DNA of 64,000 nucleotides from Martinezella multihospitum (GTDB taxonomy: Bacteria > Pseudomonadota > Alphaproteobacteria > Rhizobiales > Rhizobiaceae): the NCBI RefSeq assembly GCF_900094585.1, contig NZ_FMAG01000002.1, positions 915,760 to 979,759 of the forward strand, written 5' to 3'. The position numbers were made by a program, and so were the translations under genes. The notes under the pieces were generated by a model that was given only the letters and a program-made list of their open reading frames with translations, was not told where the DNA came from and ran no database searches. Shown here piece by piece: positions 46,903 through 55,002 of this stretch (its first letter is position 1; every line of letters begins with the position of its first letter).

Positions 46903-47340
46903 TTATTGGGTGATGGATTTCAGCGCATGAAGCGCCAGGATGTAGCTATAAGGTCCGAAACCGCAGATCATGCCCTTTGCAGCGGGCGCGATCATCGATT
47001 TGTGCCGGAATTCTTCGCGTGCGTGGATGTTAGAGATATGGACTTCCACGACGGGAATGGAAATGGCGCGGATCGCATCATGCAGCGCGATCGATGTATG
47101 ACCATAGGCACCCGGATTGATCGCGACGCCGGCAGCCTTGTCGCCAGCTTCGTGCATCCAGTCGACCAGCACGCCTTCGTGATTGCTCTGGCGGAAATCG
47201 ACAATGAAGCCCAGGCTCTCGCCTGCGGACTTGCAATCGGCTTCGATATCCTTGAGCGTCTTGCCGCCATAGATGCCCGGCTCGCGCTTGCCGAGAGCAT
47301 TCAAATTGGGTCCGTTCAGGACGAAAATAGTTTGCGCCAT
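46903..47340 (-). CDS. aroQ: Type II 3-dehydroquinate dehydratase
   Basis: A 145-residue enzyme converting 3-dehydroquinate to 3-dehydroshikimate. It has FVLNGPNLNALGKREPGIYGG, with the essential tyrosine in the last part, then INPGAYGHTSIALHDA and EVHISNIHAREEFR (catalytic histidine). The start at 47340 aligns with NGPNLN; the frame opens earlier at 47382. It is the first gene in the leftward aroQ-accB-accC-aat group; its promoter should be in the 150 bases before 47490. Confidence 0.95.
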   Translation of the reverse strand: MAQTIFVLNGPNLNALGKREPGIYGGKTLKDIEADCKSAGESLGFIVDFRQSNHEGVLVDWMHEAGDKAAGVAINPGAYGHTSIALHDAIRAISIPVVEVHISNIHAREEFRHKSMIAPAAKGMICGFGPYSYILALHALKSITQ

Positions 47341-47492
47341 CAGAGGTTCCGTCAAAGTGCAGCGCAACCTATAGACTCCCAAGGCTCTGTAGGAAAGCCC
47401 TGGTGCGAAGGTTGCGTGCCTCTAGGTGTGGAAACGCCGCGATTTTGGCATTTTTGCGCCATGCCATGCCGCAACGCCGTTCCGAAGCTCTT

Positions 47493-47528
47493 AAAAAAAA
47501 CGGATAGGCCCTTTGCCTACCCGCGTTT
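47493..47528 (-). terminator. Intrinsic terminator of the DsbA-like gene
   Basis: Minus strand AAACGCGGGTAGGC pairs with GCCTATCCGTTT, with a small mismatch, around AAAGG, followed by TTTTTTTAAG. It sits just after the stop of the DsbA-like gene and separates it from aroQ. Confidence 0.75.
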
Positions 47529-47548
47529 AAGGGTGGATTTTGCGCCGT

Positions 47549-48316
47549 TCAGCAGCTCGTTTTGCCGCAGCTGCAAACGTTGGCGATCTTCTCCTTGATG
47601 GCATCGAGCCCGATCGCGCCGGAAACCATCTCGTTGCCGATGACATAGGCGGGCGTGCCGTTGACGCCAAGATCGGTGGCAAGCTGGTAGGTCGCCTTGA
47701 TCATGTCGGTGTTCGGCGCCTTCGCCATCTCGGCGCGGATGTCCGCTTCGCTGATACCGAGCGAGGTGGCCACATCGATGGCGGTGTCCTCCGAAGCGCG
47801 GCCGTCGCTGCCCAGCAGCTTGTGATGGAACTCGCCATATTTTTCAGGCGATAGCAGGCGGAACGCGCTGGAAACCCGGGAAGCGGCAACCGAATCCTGA
47901 CCGAGGATCGGGAATTCCTTCAAGACGAAACGAACATTCTTGTCCTGCTGCAGAAGCTTGTCCATATCGCCGAGCGCGTGGCGGCAATAGGTGCAGTTAT
48001 AGTCGAAGAACTCAACGACGGTGATATCGCCCTTCGGATTACCGATGGCCACATCGTTCTTGGAGTTGAAAATCGCATCCTTGTTCTGTTCGATCACCTG
48101 GGCCGACTGCGCGATGCGGGCTTCGTCCTGCTTCTTTTCGAGCGCCGCCTGAGCATCCAGCAGCACCTCCGGATGCTCGACGAGATATTCCTTGATGAAA
48201 TCCCCGATTTCCTTCTTCTGCTGGTCGTCCAGCGCGGCGGCCGGCTGGATGGTGGCGAAGGATGCTGTCAGGGCAATCGCCGAAACCGTCAGCAGGCTTT
48301 TGAGAGAAAAGGTCAT
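47549..48316 (-). CDS. DsbA/ScsC-like thiol:disulfide oxidoreductase
   Basis: A 255-residue periplasmic protein with a signal peptide (cleavage near AAA, residues 26-29), a helical N-terminal region, and a thioredoxin domain with C108-T-Y-C111 active site (FFDYNCTYC) and a cis-proline in NGTPAYVI. It resembles the Com1/ScsC class, which forms or isomerises disulfides. Two more cysteine features (CSCGKTSC, residues 248-255) lie at the extreme C-terminus and are unusual. A terminator follows the gene. Confidence 0.88.
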   Translation of the reverse strand: MTFSLKSLLTVSAIALTASFATIQPAAALDDQQKKEIGDFIKEYLVEHPEVLLDAQAALEKKQDEARIAQSAQVIEQNKDAIFNSKNDVAIGNPKGDITVVEFFDYNCTYCRHALGDMDKLLQQDKNVRFVLKEFPILGQDSVAASRVSSAFRLLSPEKYGEFHHKLLGSDGRASEDTAIDVATSLGISEADIRAEMAKAPNTDMIKATYQLATDLGVNGTPAYVIGNEMVSGAIGLDAIKEKIANVCSCGKTSC

Positions 48317-48528
48317 TGGGTCCTCGTTTGGATCTGGGCGGAGACGTCATTCTCGGATGCGCAATAGCATCGTCGGGTTAACATCCGCAAATAGGCATCG
48401 ACAATTTACGGTGCGTCCTTACTTCCAGAAACAGGAATTTTCACGACAAAGCCGCAATCGCAGGATTGTGAACGAGCCGATATTGCGGCAAATGTCGCTT
48501 GCCAATCCGATCCGAGAGAGAATTGACC

Positions 48529-49686
48529 TTGTTTTCCCTATCCAAGCGCAGCGATGTCGAACCCTTTCATGCCATGGATGTGCTGGCGGAAGCGACGCGG
48601 CGTCGCCAGGCTGGGCATTCCGTCATTTCCATGGCGGTTGGGCAACCCTCGCATCCAGCACCACAAGCGGCGTTGGAGGCGGCGCGCACGGCCCTTGGCC
48701 ACGGGCGCATCGGCTATACGGATGCGTTGGGAACGCTGGCCCTGCGGCAGGCGCTTTCCGCTCACTATCAGGCACGCCATGGCTTGAGCATCGACCCGAA
48801 GCGGATTGCCATCACGACAGGCTCTTCGGCGGGCTTCAATCTCGCCTTTCTGACCCTGTTCGATGTCGGTGATAGTGTCGCCATCGCCCGGCCGGGCTAT
48901 CCGGCCTATCGCAACATCCTTGCCGCACTCGGCCTCGACGTCGTCGAGGTGCCTGTCACCGAGGAAACGCAGTTTACGCTGACGCCCGAGAGCCTGGAGG
49001 CGGCGCAGGCTGCAAGCGGCAAGCGCCTGAAGGGCGTGCTTTTAGCGAGCCCCGCCAATCCCACAGGCACCGTGACGGGCAGGGCGGCGCTGAAGGCGCT
49101 GGCCGATTATTGCGCGGATCGTTCCATCGCCTTCATCTCCGACGAGATCTACCACGGGCTGACCTTCGTCGGCGAGGAGACGAGCGCGCTGGAACTGACC
49201 GATGAGGCGATCGTCATCAATTCCTTCTCGAAATATTATTGCATGACCGGCTGGCGCATCGGCTGGATGGTCTTGCCGGAACGACTCGTTCGCCCCATCG
49301 AGCGCGTGGCGCAGAGCCTTTATATTTCCGCGCCGGAACTGTCGCAGATCGCCGCCGAAGCCGCGCTCGGCGCTGGCGCCGAACTGGATGTCTATCGCGA
49401 GAGCTACGGCCGCAACCGCGATTTCCTCATGCGTCGACTGCCGGAAATCGGCTTCCGCATTGCCTCGCCGATGGATGGCGCTTTCTACGCCTATGTCGAT
49501 GTCAGCCGCTTCACGAACGACAGCATGGTCTTCGCGCAAAAGATGCTGGCAGAAATCAATGTCGCCGCCACGCCCGGCCTCGACTTCGATCCCGTGGAAG
49601 GACATCGCGCGATGCGTTTTTCCTATGCGGGTTCGAATGCCGAGATCGAGGAAGCCACTGAACGCATGGCCGCCTGGTTGAAATAG
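48529..49686 (+). CDS. Class I/II pyridoxal-phosphate aminotransferase
   Basis: A 385-residue aminotransferase. The Schiff-base lysine lies in NSFSKYYCMTGWRIGWM, and LASPANPTGTV and SDEIYHGLTF bind the cofactor. Aspartate or aromatic aminotransferases have this fold; the substrate is not distinguishable. I place the start at the TTG at 48529 (eight bases after GAGAGAG), giving MFSLSKRSDVEPFHAMDV; a TTG at 48499 is the alternative. It is divergent from the DsbA-like gene and ends at a gap before the rne terminator. Confidence 0.88.
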   Translation: MFSLSKRSDVEPFHAMDVLAEATRRRQAGHSVISMAVGQPSHPAPQAALEAARTALGHGRIGYTDALGTLALRQALSAHYQARHGLSIDPKRIAITTGSSAGFNLAFLTLFDVGDSVAIARPGYPAYRNILAALGLDVVEVPVTEETQFTLTPESLEAAQAASGKRLKGVLLASPANPTGTVTGRAALKALADYCADRSIAFISDEIYHGLTFVGEETSALELTDEAIVINSFSKYYCMTGWRIGWMVLPERLVRPIERVAQSLYISAPELSQIAAEAALGAGAELDVYRESYGRNRDFLMRRLPEIGFRIASPMDGAFYAYVDVSRFTNDSMVFAQKMLAEINVAATPGLDFDPVEGHRAMRFSYAGSNAEIEEATERMAAWLK

Positions 49687-49880
49687 ATTCTGCAATCAAT
49701 GGCTTGAGCGAGTTCGCGAAAGCATTTTCGCAAGCCGGGTATTTGCGTGCCCAGCGCGCGTCTTGATCGCGGAGCTCCTTGCGCTTCAGGCCTTATCTCT
49801 CGCCTGCGATCATAGCAAAATCGCTGCATCTGTTTGCACGACATGCCTTGGCATGATTGGCGAAGGCGTCCGCAGGCGGA

Positions 49881-49918
49881 AACGAAAAATCCGGCCGCGT
49901 TGCCACGGCCGGATTTCT
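49881..49918 (-). terminator. Intrinsic terminator of rne
   Basis: AAATCCGGCCG pairs with CGGCCGGATTT, closed by an eight-base loop, with TTTTTCGTTT on the minus strand after it. It lies 26 bases after the rne stop. Confidence 0.85.
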
Positions 49919-49943
49919 GTCAAATCATTCGTTATCGAGCTTC

Positions 49944-52853
49944 TTAAAAGAAGCCGCGGCGCTGCCACCAGCCGGCTTTCTTCGGCTTGGTCGGCTCTCC
50001 GTCGCTTTCAGCACCTTCATTGGCGCGGGTAGATTTCACCACCGGAGCAGAGGAGGAAACGTTGGATTCGCGGTTGGCGCGGGCCGGCTTGGCTGCATCC
50101 TCAACCGCTTCGGGCGCCGCCGCGTCTGCCGAATTGTCCATAACTTCGGCGATCTCGGCAACTGCTTCGATTTCGACGTCCGCTGCAGGCGCGTCCCCGA
50201 CGGTGGGCGTCTCGACCGGCGATGCCTCGACAGTCTTTGCCTTGCGGCGACCGCGGCCCTTGGTGGGCTTGACGTCTTCGATGACGACGGCTGCCGTTTC
50301 GACCGCTGCCATGGCGGGCTGCGCCTCGACGGCGGCTTCGCCTTCGACAACCGCGATCTCGGCCACCGTTACGGTTGCTTCGTCGCCGTCTTCGGCATCA
50401 TTCTCATCAGCTTCGCCGGAATCGGCTTCCTCGCCTGCGGCAGTCTGTTCGTTGCCTTCGTTTTCACGATTGCGTCGGCCACCACGCTTGCCGCGACGAC
50501 GGCGCTTGCGCTTCTGCTGTGCGTCATCGTCGCTGCCGGCAGATGCGGCGTTTTCCGCACCGGCATCAGCCTCATCGTCGTCACCTTCTTCTCCGTCCGC
50601 ATCCTCGGCGACATCGGCCGCCGAGCCTGCCTCGGAAACCGGAGAGGCTTGGGTATCGTTGCCACGGCCACGACGCCGGCGACGACGCTTGCGCTTGCGG
50701 TTGCCGTCATTGCCTTCGGAGCGGGCAGCAGGCTGTTGCTCGGCACTCACAGCCTTTTCTTCCAGCTCCTCGTCTTCCTCCTCGTCCGCTTCGATGACGA
50801 TATCGTCGTCATCATCGTCCGGAATGGCAGCGAAGTTGAACAGGCTTTCGATCTTCACCGGATTGGCGACTGGCTCGCCACGATCGATCGCGAAGTGCTG
50901 TGTGCCAACGGCATTGTCGGCATCGATGACGATTGCGACGCCGAAGCGGCTTTCATAATCGATGATCGTCTGGCGCTTGTGGTTGAGCAGATAGAGCGCA
51001 ATGTCCGGGGTCGTGCGCACGGTGATGTCGTGCGTCGTGTTCTTGAGCAGATATTCCTCGATGCCGCGCAGGACGTGCAGGGCAACGGAAGATTGCGAGC
51101 GAACGTGGCCGGTGCCGCCGCAATGCGAGCAGATCTGCGTCGTGCTTTCGAGAACCGAGGCACGGATGCGCTGGCGCGACATTTCCAGAAGACCGAAATG
51201 CGAGATGCGGCCGACCTGGATACGGGCGCGGTCGTTCTTCAGGCATTCCTTCAGCTTCTTCTCGACAGCGCGGTTGTTGCGCTTTTCTTCCATGTCGATG
51301 AAGTCGATGACGATCAGGCCAGCCAGGTCACGCAGGCGAAGCTGGCGCGCGATTTCCTCGGCAGCTTCCAGGTTCGTCTGGAGCGCGGTATCCTCGATCG
51401 AGTGTTCGCGGGTCGAGCGGCCGGAGTTGACGTCGATCGAAACCAGCGCTTCCGTCTGGTTCATGATCAGATAGCCACCGGAACGCAGCGTTACCTGCGG
51501 CTGCAGCATGCGGTCGAGCTGCGCTTCGATGCCGGAGCGCGAGAAGATCGGGTGAATGTCGCGGTAGGGCTGAACCACCTTGGCGTGGCTCGGCATCAGC
51601 ATCTTCATGAAGTCTTTCGCTTCACGATAGCCTTCTTCGCCGGCAACGATGATCTCGCCGATATCCTTGTTGTAGAGGTCGCGGATCGAGCGCTTGATCA
51701 GGCTGCCTTCTTCGTAGACGAGGCAAGGCGCGGTCGAGGCCAGCGTCAGCGTGCGGACGTTTTCCCAAAGGCGCATCAGATATTCGAAGTCGCGCTTGAC
51801 CTCGACCTTGGTGCGGTTGGCGCCGGCGGTGCGCAGGATCACGCCCATACCCTGCGGCACTTCGAGCAGCTTGGCGATTTCCTTCAGGCGCTTGCGGTCC
51901 TGCGGATTGGTGATCTTGCGGGAAATGCCGCCGCCGCGCGCCGTATTCGGCATCAGGACCGAATAGCGGCCTGCGAGCGAGAGATAGGTGGTCAGCGCTG
52001 CACCCTTGTTGCCGCGCTCTTCCTTGGCCACCTGCACCAACAGGATCTGGCGGCGCTTGATGACTTCCTGAATGCGGTACTGCTTGCGGGGCTTGCGCTG
52101 GGCGCGATCGGGAACTTCTTCCATCGCGTCTTCGGCGCCGACGGATTCGATCACTTCCTCTTCGTGGTCATGATCGTCATCATCGTCGTCGTCATCGTGG
52201 CGGCGCTTGGAGGTCGCGACGTCTTCGGAGATCGAATCGGTTTCGACCATCGCCGCCATTTCGCCGGACGGACCTTCTTCTTCCTCGCTCGGCGCATCGA
52301 CGGCAGCCGTTGCTTCGGGAGCGGGCGTTTCTTCGGCGGGCGCGTCCGCTACTGCCTTCTTGCGGCTGCGGCGCGGCTTTGCCTTTTTGGCCGGAGCTGC
52401 TTCTTCGGCGGGCGCGGTTGCCTCTGCGGCAGGGGCCTCTTCGCCGATCGCAGCCGGCACCTCGGCTTCTTCGCCTTCCTTCGCCACAATGCCGATATCG
52501 GGCTGTTCCTGCTGCGAAAGATCGAGCGCCGTCTCGACATGCTCGACATCGTCGTCGCGGCGATGCTCTTCGGCCTCGGCCTTCAGCAGCGCCTGACGAT
52601 CGGCAAGCGGGATCTGGTAGTAATCGGGATGGATTTCGGCAAAGGCCAGGAAGCCGTGCCGGTTGCCGCCGTAATCCACAAAAGCGGCCTGAAGCGAGGG
52701 CTCGACCCTCGTTACTTTTGCAAGATAGATGTTGCCGCGAATTTGCTTCTTGTGCTGTGACTCGAAGTCAAACTCTTCTATGCGGTTCCCGCGAACGACA
52801 ACGACGCGCGTCTCTTCCTCGTGAGACGCATCGATAAGCATTTTGTCTGCCAT
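49944..52853 (-). CDS. rne: Ribonuclease E
   Basis: A 969-residue endoribonuclease that starts mRNA decay and matures rRNA and tRNA. The S1 domain is split by an acidic, alanine-rich insertion of about 180 residues between HGFLAFAEIHPDYYQ and the KEERGNKGAALTTYLS core, as known in alphaproteobacteria. Catalytic acids lie in VSIDVNSGRS and VIDFIDMEEKRN; the zinc-link is CSHCGGTGH. The C-terminal half is disordered and rich in acidic and basic stretches, the scaffold for a degradosome. The start at 52853 matches the family. Its long leader extends toward 53.4 kb. Confidence 0.95.
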   Translation of the reverse strand: MADKMLIDASHEEETRVVVVRGNRIEEFDFESQHKKQIRGNIYLAKVTRVEPSLQAAFVDYGGNRHGFLAFAEIHPDYYQIPLADRQALLKAEAEEHRRDDDVEHVETALDLSQQEQPDIGIVAKEGEEAEVPAAIGEEAPAAEATAPAEEAAPAKKAKPRRSRKKAVADAPAEETPAPEATAAVDAPSEEEEGPSGEMAAMVETDSISEDVATSKRRHDDDDDDDDHDHEEEVIESVGAEDAMEEVPDRAQRKPRKQYRIQEVIKRRQILLVQVAKEERGNKGAALTTYLSLAGRYSVLMPNTARGGGISRKITNPQDRKRLKEIAKLLEVPQGMGVILRTAGANRTKVEVKRDFEYLMRLWENVRTLTLASTAPCLVYEEGSLIKRSIRDLYNKDIGEIIVAGEEGYREAKDFMKMLMPSHAKVVQPYRDIHPIFSRSGIEAQLDRMLQPQVTLRSGGYLIMNQTEALVSIDVNSGRSTREHSIEDTALQTNLEAAEEIARQLRLRDLAGLIVIDFIDMEEKRNNRAVEKKLKECLKNDRARIQVGRISHFGLLEMSRQRIRASVLESTTQICSHCGGTGHVRSQSSVALHVLRGIEEYLLKNTTHDITVRTTPDIALYLLNHKRQTIIDYESRFGVAIVIDADNAVGTQHFAIDRGEPVANPVKIESLFNFAAIPDDDDDDIVIEADEEEDEELEEKAVSAEQQPAARSEGNDGNRKRKRRRRRRGRGNDTQASPVSEAGSAADVAEDADGEEGDDDEADAGAENAASAGSDDDAQQKRKRRRRGKRGGRRNRENEGNEQTAAGEEADSGEADENDAEDGDEATVTVAEIAVVEGEAAVEAQPAMAAVETAAVVIEDVKPTKGRGRRKAKTVEASPVETPTVGDAPAADVEIEAVAEIAEVMDNSADAAAPEAVEDAAKPARANRESNVSSSAPVVKSTRANEGAESDGEPTKPKKAGWWQRRGFF

Positions 52854-53477
52854 GAAAGCTGTGCTCCTCGGCGCAGACAACCGGATGGGGGCCTGCCTGT
52901 CGCTGGGACAAGCCGGATATGATCCGCAATTGTTGCACCGGATAATGAAAGTCGCGATTGGTTCGGTGATGACAGCATCCAGACGACAGCCGGGGCATCA
53001 TTTCCCTGGGGTCTGTTCACTTTCTGAAAAAGCTGCTGCGGTAGCATCCGTAACCAAGCGAGATCGACTATGCCTTAGACCCACAAATGGGTCCGATGAA
53101 TGTGCTCTCTAAAGAGCGTTTGGTGGCTCTCCACCGATGAATTTCCCGTGTGAAACCGGAAATTCAGATATCCACTATTTCGAGCAGAAGTCCTGCAGAC
53201 GTCGGATGAATGCCGCTTATTGGCGCCTGGTACTCGAGGCGGCTGCCTTTGCGACGACTCTATCCCGTCAACACTTCTACCCTAATATGCGTTGTATGTT
53301 TTATCTGTCACAATAGCAAGGGAAAAGCCAAGTATGCCATAATATTGATGGATTCGTCGGATGATGAGGACGCGGGAGGGTGTCTTGTCGATTCGTCTCC
53401 CGGCGCATCATCGATGCAGCCATCAGGTCAAACCTGGTTCCCGTTATTGGGACTTCAAAAACAACGTCGAAACCAAT
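52854..53477. other. Long intergenic region between rne and amiC
   Basis: More than 600 bases holding the divergent leaders of rne and the amidase gene. It contains a perfect hairpin GACCCA-CAAA-TGGGTC (53078-53093) and further short stems. Long rne leaders bind RNase E in other bacteria for autoregulation, so this may be a feedback site. I see no convincing protein gene. Confidence 0.5.
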
Positions 53478-54746
53478 ATGGGGCGCGTTGGGCACTTGGT
53501 AAAGGGATTGCGGCATGTGGCGGAGAGTGGCGTGAGGGCTTTGCGATTTGCGGCAGCGGCCTTCGCCCTGGTGATTCTGGTTTCGGTCTCGGCATTTGCG
53601 CCCGCAGCGGCGGCGGATGATTCCGTGCTCGCTTATGGCGCCCGCATTGCCGGTGACGATGCCCGCACGCGTATCGTCATCGACCTAGATCGGGCTCCGA
53701 CCTTCACGGTTCACTACCTTGACAATCCCGTCCGCATCGTCGTCGATCTCCCGGCGACCGCATTCGGCTTTCCGGCCGCCAATCTCAAGCCGACCGGCCT
53801 CTTCAAGGATATTCGCTACGGCACGATGGATGCGGACAGCGCCCGCATCGTGCTGACGGCAAAGAAACCGGTAAAGCTGGTCACGGCCAAGGTGCAGGCC
53901 GATGAAAGCGGCAAGGGGCAGCGCCTCGTGCTTGATGCCGAGATGCTGCCGGCCGAACAATTCGCAGAGCTGGTGAAGAAGCAGAACTGGACGAGCGACG
54001 ATACCGCCAAGGATGTCGGTCCGGTCGAGCCGACGCAGAAGGCCGATCCGAATGTATTCCTCGTTGCAGTCGATGCCGGTCATGGCGGTATCGACGCGGG
54101 CGCGACCGGTACGGACGGCGTCACGCAGGAAAAGGACATCACTCTCGCATTTGCGAAGATGTTTGCCGACAAGCTGAATGCGCAGCCCGGCATCAAGGCG
54201 TTCCTGACGCGCGACAAGGATCAGTATCTATCCCTGTCCGAACGCGTGACGATCGCCCGACAGAATCGCGCCTCGCTCTTCATTTCGCTGCATGCCGATA
54301 CGCTGAAGCAGAAGGATATTCGCGGCGCGACCGTCTATACCATCTCGGACAAGGCGTCGGACCGGCTCGCCGGTGAAGTGGCCGATCGTGAAAACAACTC
54401 CGATCAAATCGCCGGCGCCGAGGCTCAGACGCAGCCGGCCGCCGTCAACGATATTCTGATGGATCTGACGCGCCGCGAGACCCAAGCCTTCTCCATTTCG
54501 CTGGCGCAGGATGTGCTGTCCTCGTTCAACGGCCAGATCTCCATGATCAACAATCCGCATCGCCATGCCGGTTTCCAGGTTCTGACAGCGCCGGATGTAC
54601 CCTCGATTCTGCTCGAACTCGGCTTTCTCTCCAACAAGGAGGACGAGAAGCTGCTGCTCGATCCAGACTGGCGGCAGAAGGTTGCCGACCGGCTGACGGA
54701 GGCGGTGAAGCAATATCGCGTATCGATTATCGCAAACGGCGGCTGA
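53478..54746 (+). CDS. amiC: N-acetylmuramoyl-L-alanine amidase with AMIN domain
   Basis: A 422-residue periplasmic amidase that cuts the peptide from peptidoglycan glycan strands during daughter cell separation. A signal sequence (ALVILVSVSAFAPAAAA) is followed by an AMIN domain (RIVIDLDRAPTFTVHYLDNP), then Amidase_3: zinc ligands in VAVDAGHGGIDAG, glutamate in EKDITLAF, SLHAD, and the catalytic glutamate in LLELGFLSN. The ATG at 53478 gives a plausible signal peptide, although no ribosome-binding site is obvious. It is divergent from rne and upstream of mrcA in the same direction. Confidence 0.9.
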   Translation: MGRVGHLVKGLRHVAESGVRALRFAAAAFALVILVSVSAFAPAAAADDSVLAYGARIAGDDARTRIVIDLDRAPTFTVHYLDNPVRIVVDLPATAFGFPAANLKPTGLFKDIRYGTMDADSARIVLTAKKPVKLVTAKVQADESGKGQRLVLDAEMLPAEQFAELVKKQNWTSDDTAKDVGPVEPTQKADPNVFLVAVDAGHGGIDAGATGTDGVTQEKDITLAFAKMFADKLNAQPGIKAFLTRDKDQYLSLSERVTIARQNRASLFISLHADTLKQKDIRGATVYTISDKASDRLAGEVADRENNSDQIAGAEAQTQPAAVNDILMDLTRRETQAFSISLAQDVLSSFNGQISMINNPHRHAGFQVLTAPDVPSILLELGFLSNKEDEKLLLDPDWRQKVADRLTEAVKQYRVSIIANGG

Positions 54747-55002
54747 GTGCACCGGATGGGGCGAGGCCGTGGCTTCCATGTAACAGCGATGCACTTTAGA
54801 ATTGGATGAAATTGGAATACCGGCGGCGAGCCCTATTTTGCTCACATTCCCGCCGTTACAGCGAAGTATCATTTGCTCGCGTATGAAGCATGGCTTTGTC
54901 CCATTGCCGTCTTGCATTCACGCCGCGAGCGTGCAAAACGCCCGTGATTATGCGATGATCTCGCGCACGTGCCGCATGAAGAACAAGCACCGGTAGTATC
55001 AG

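Noticed and set aside
45079..47598. 839-codon rightward frame across accC, accB and aroQ
   Set aside because: Antisense shadow of three clear leftward genes.
49857..52760. 967-codon rightward frame opposite rne
   Set aside because: Antisense shadow of the RNase E gene; hydrophobic, repetitive translation without family match.
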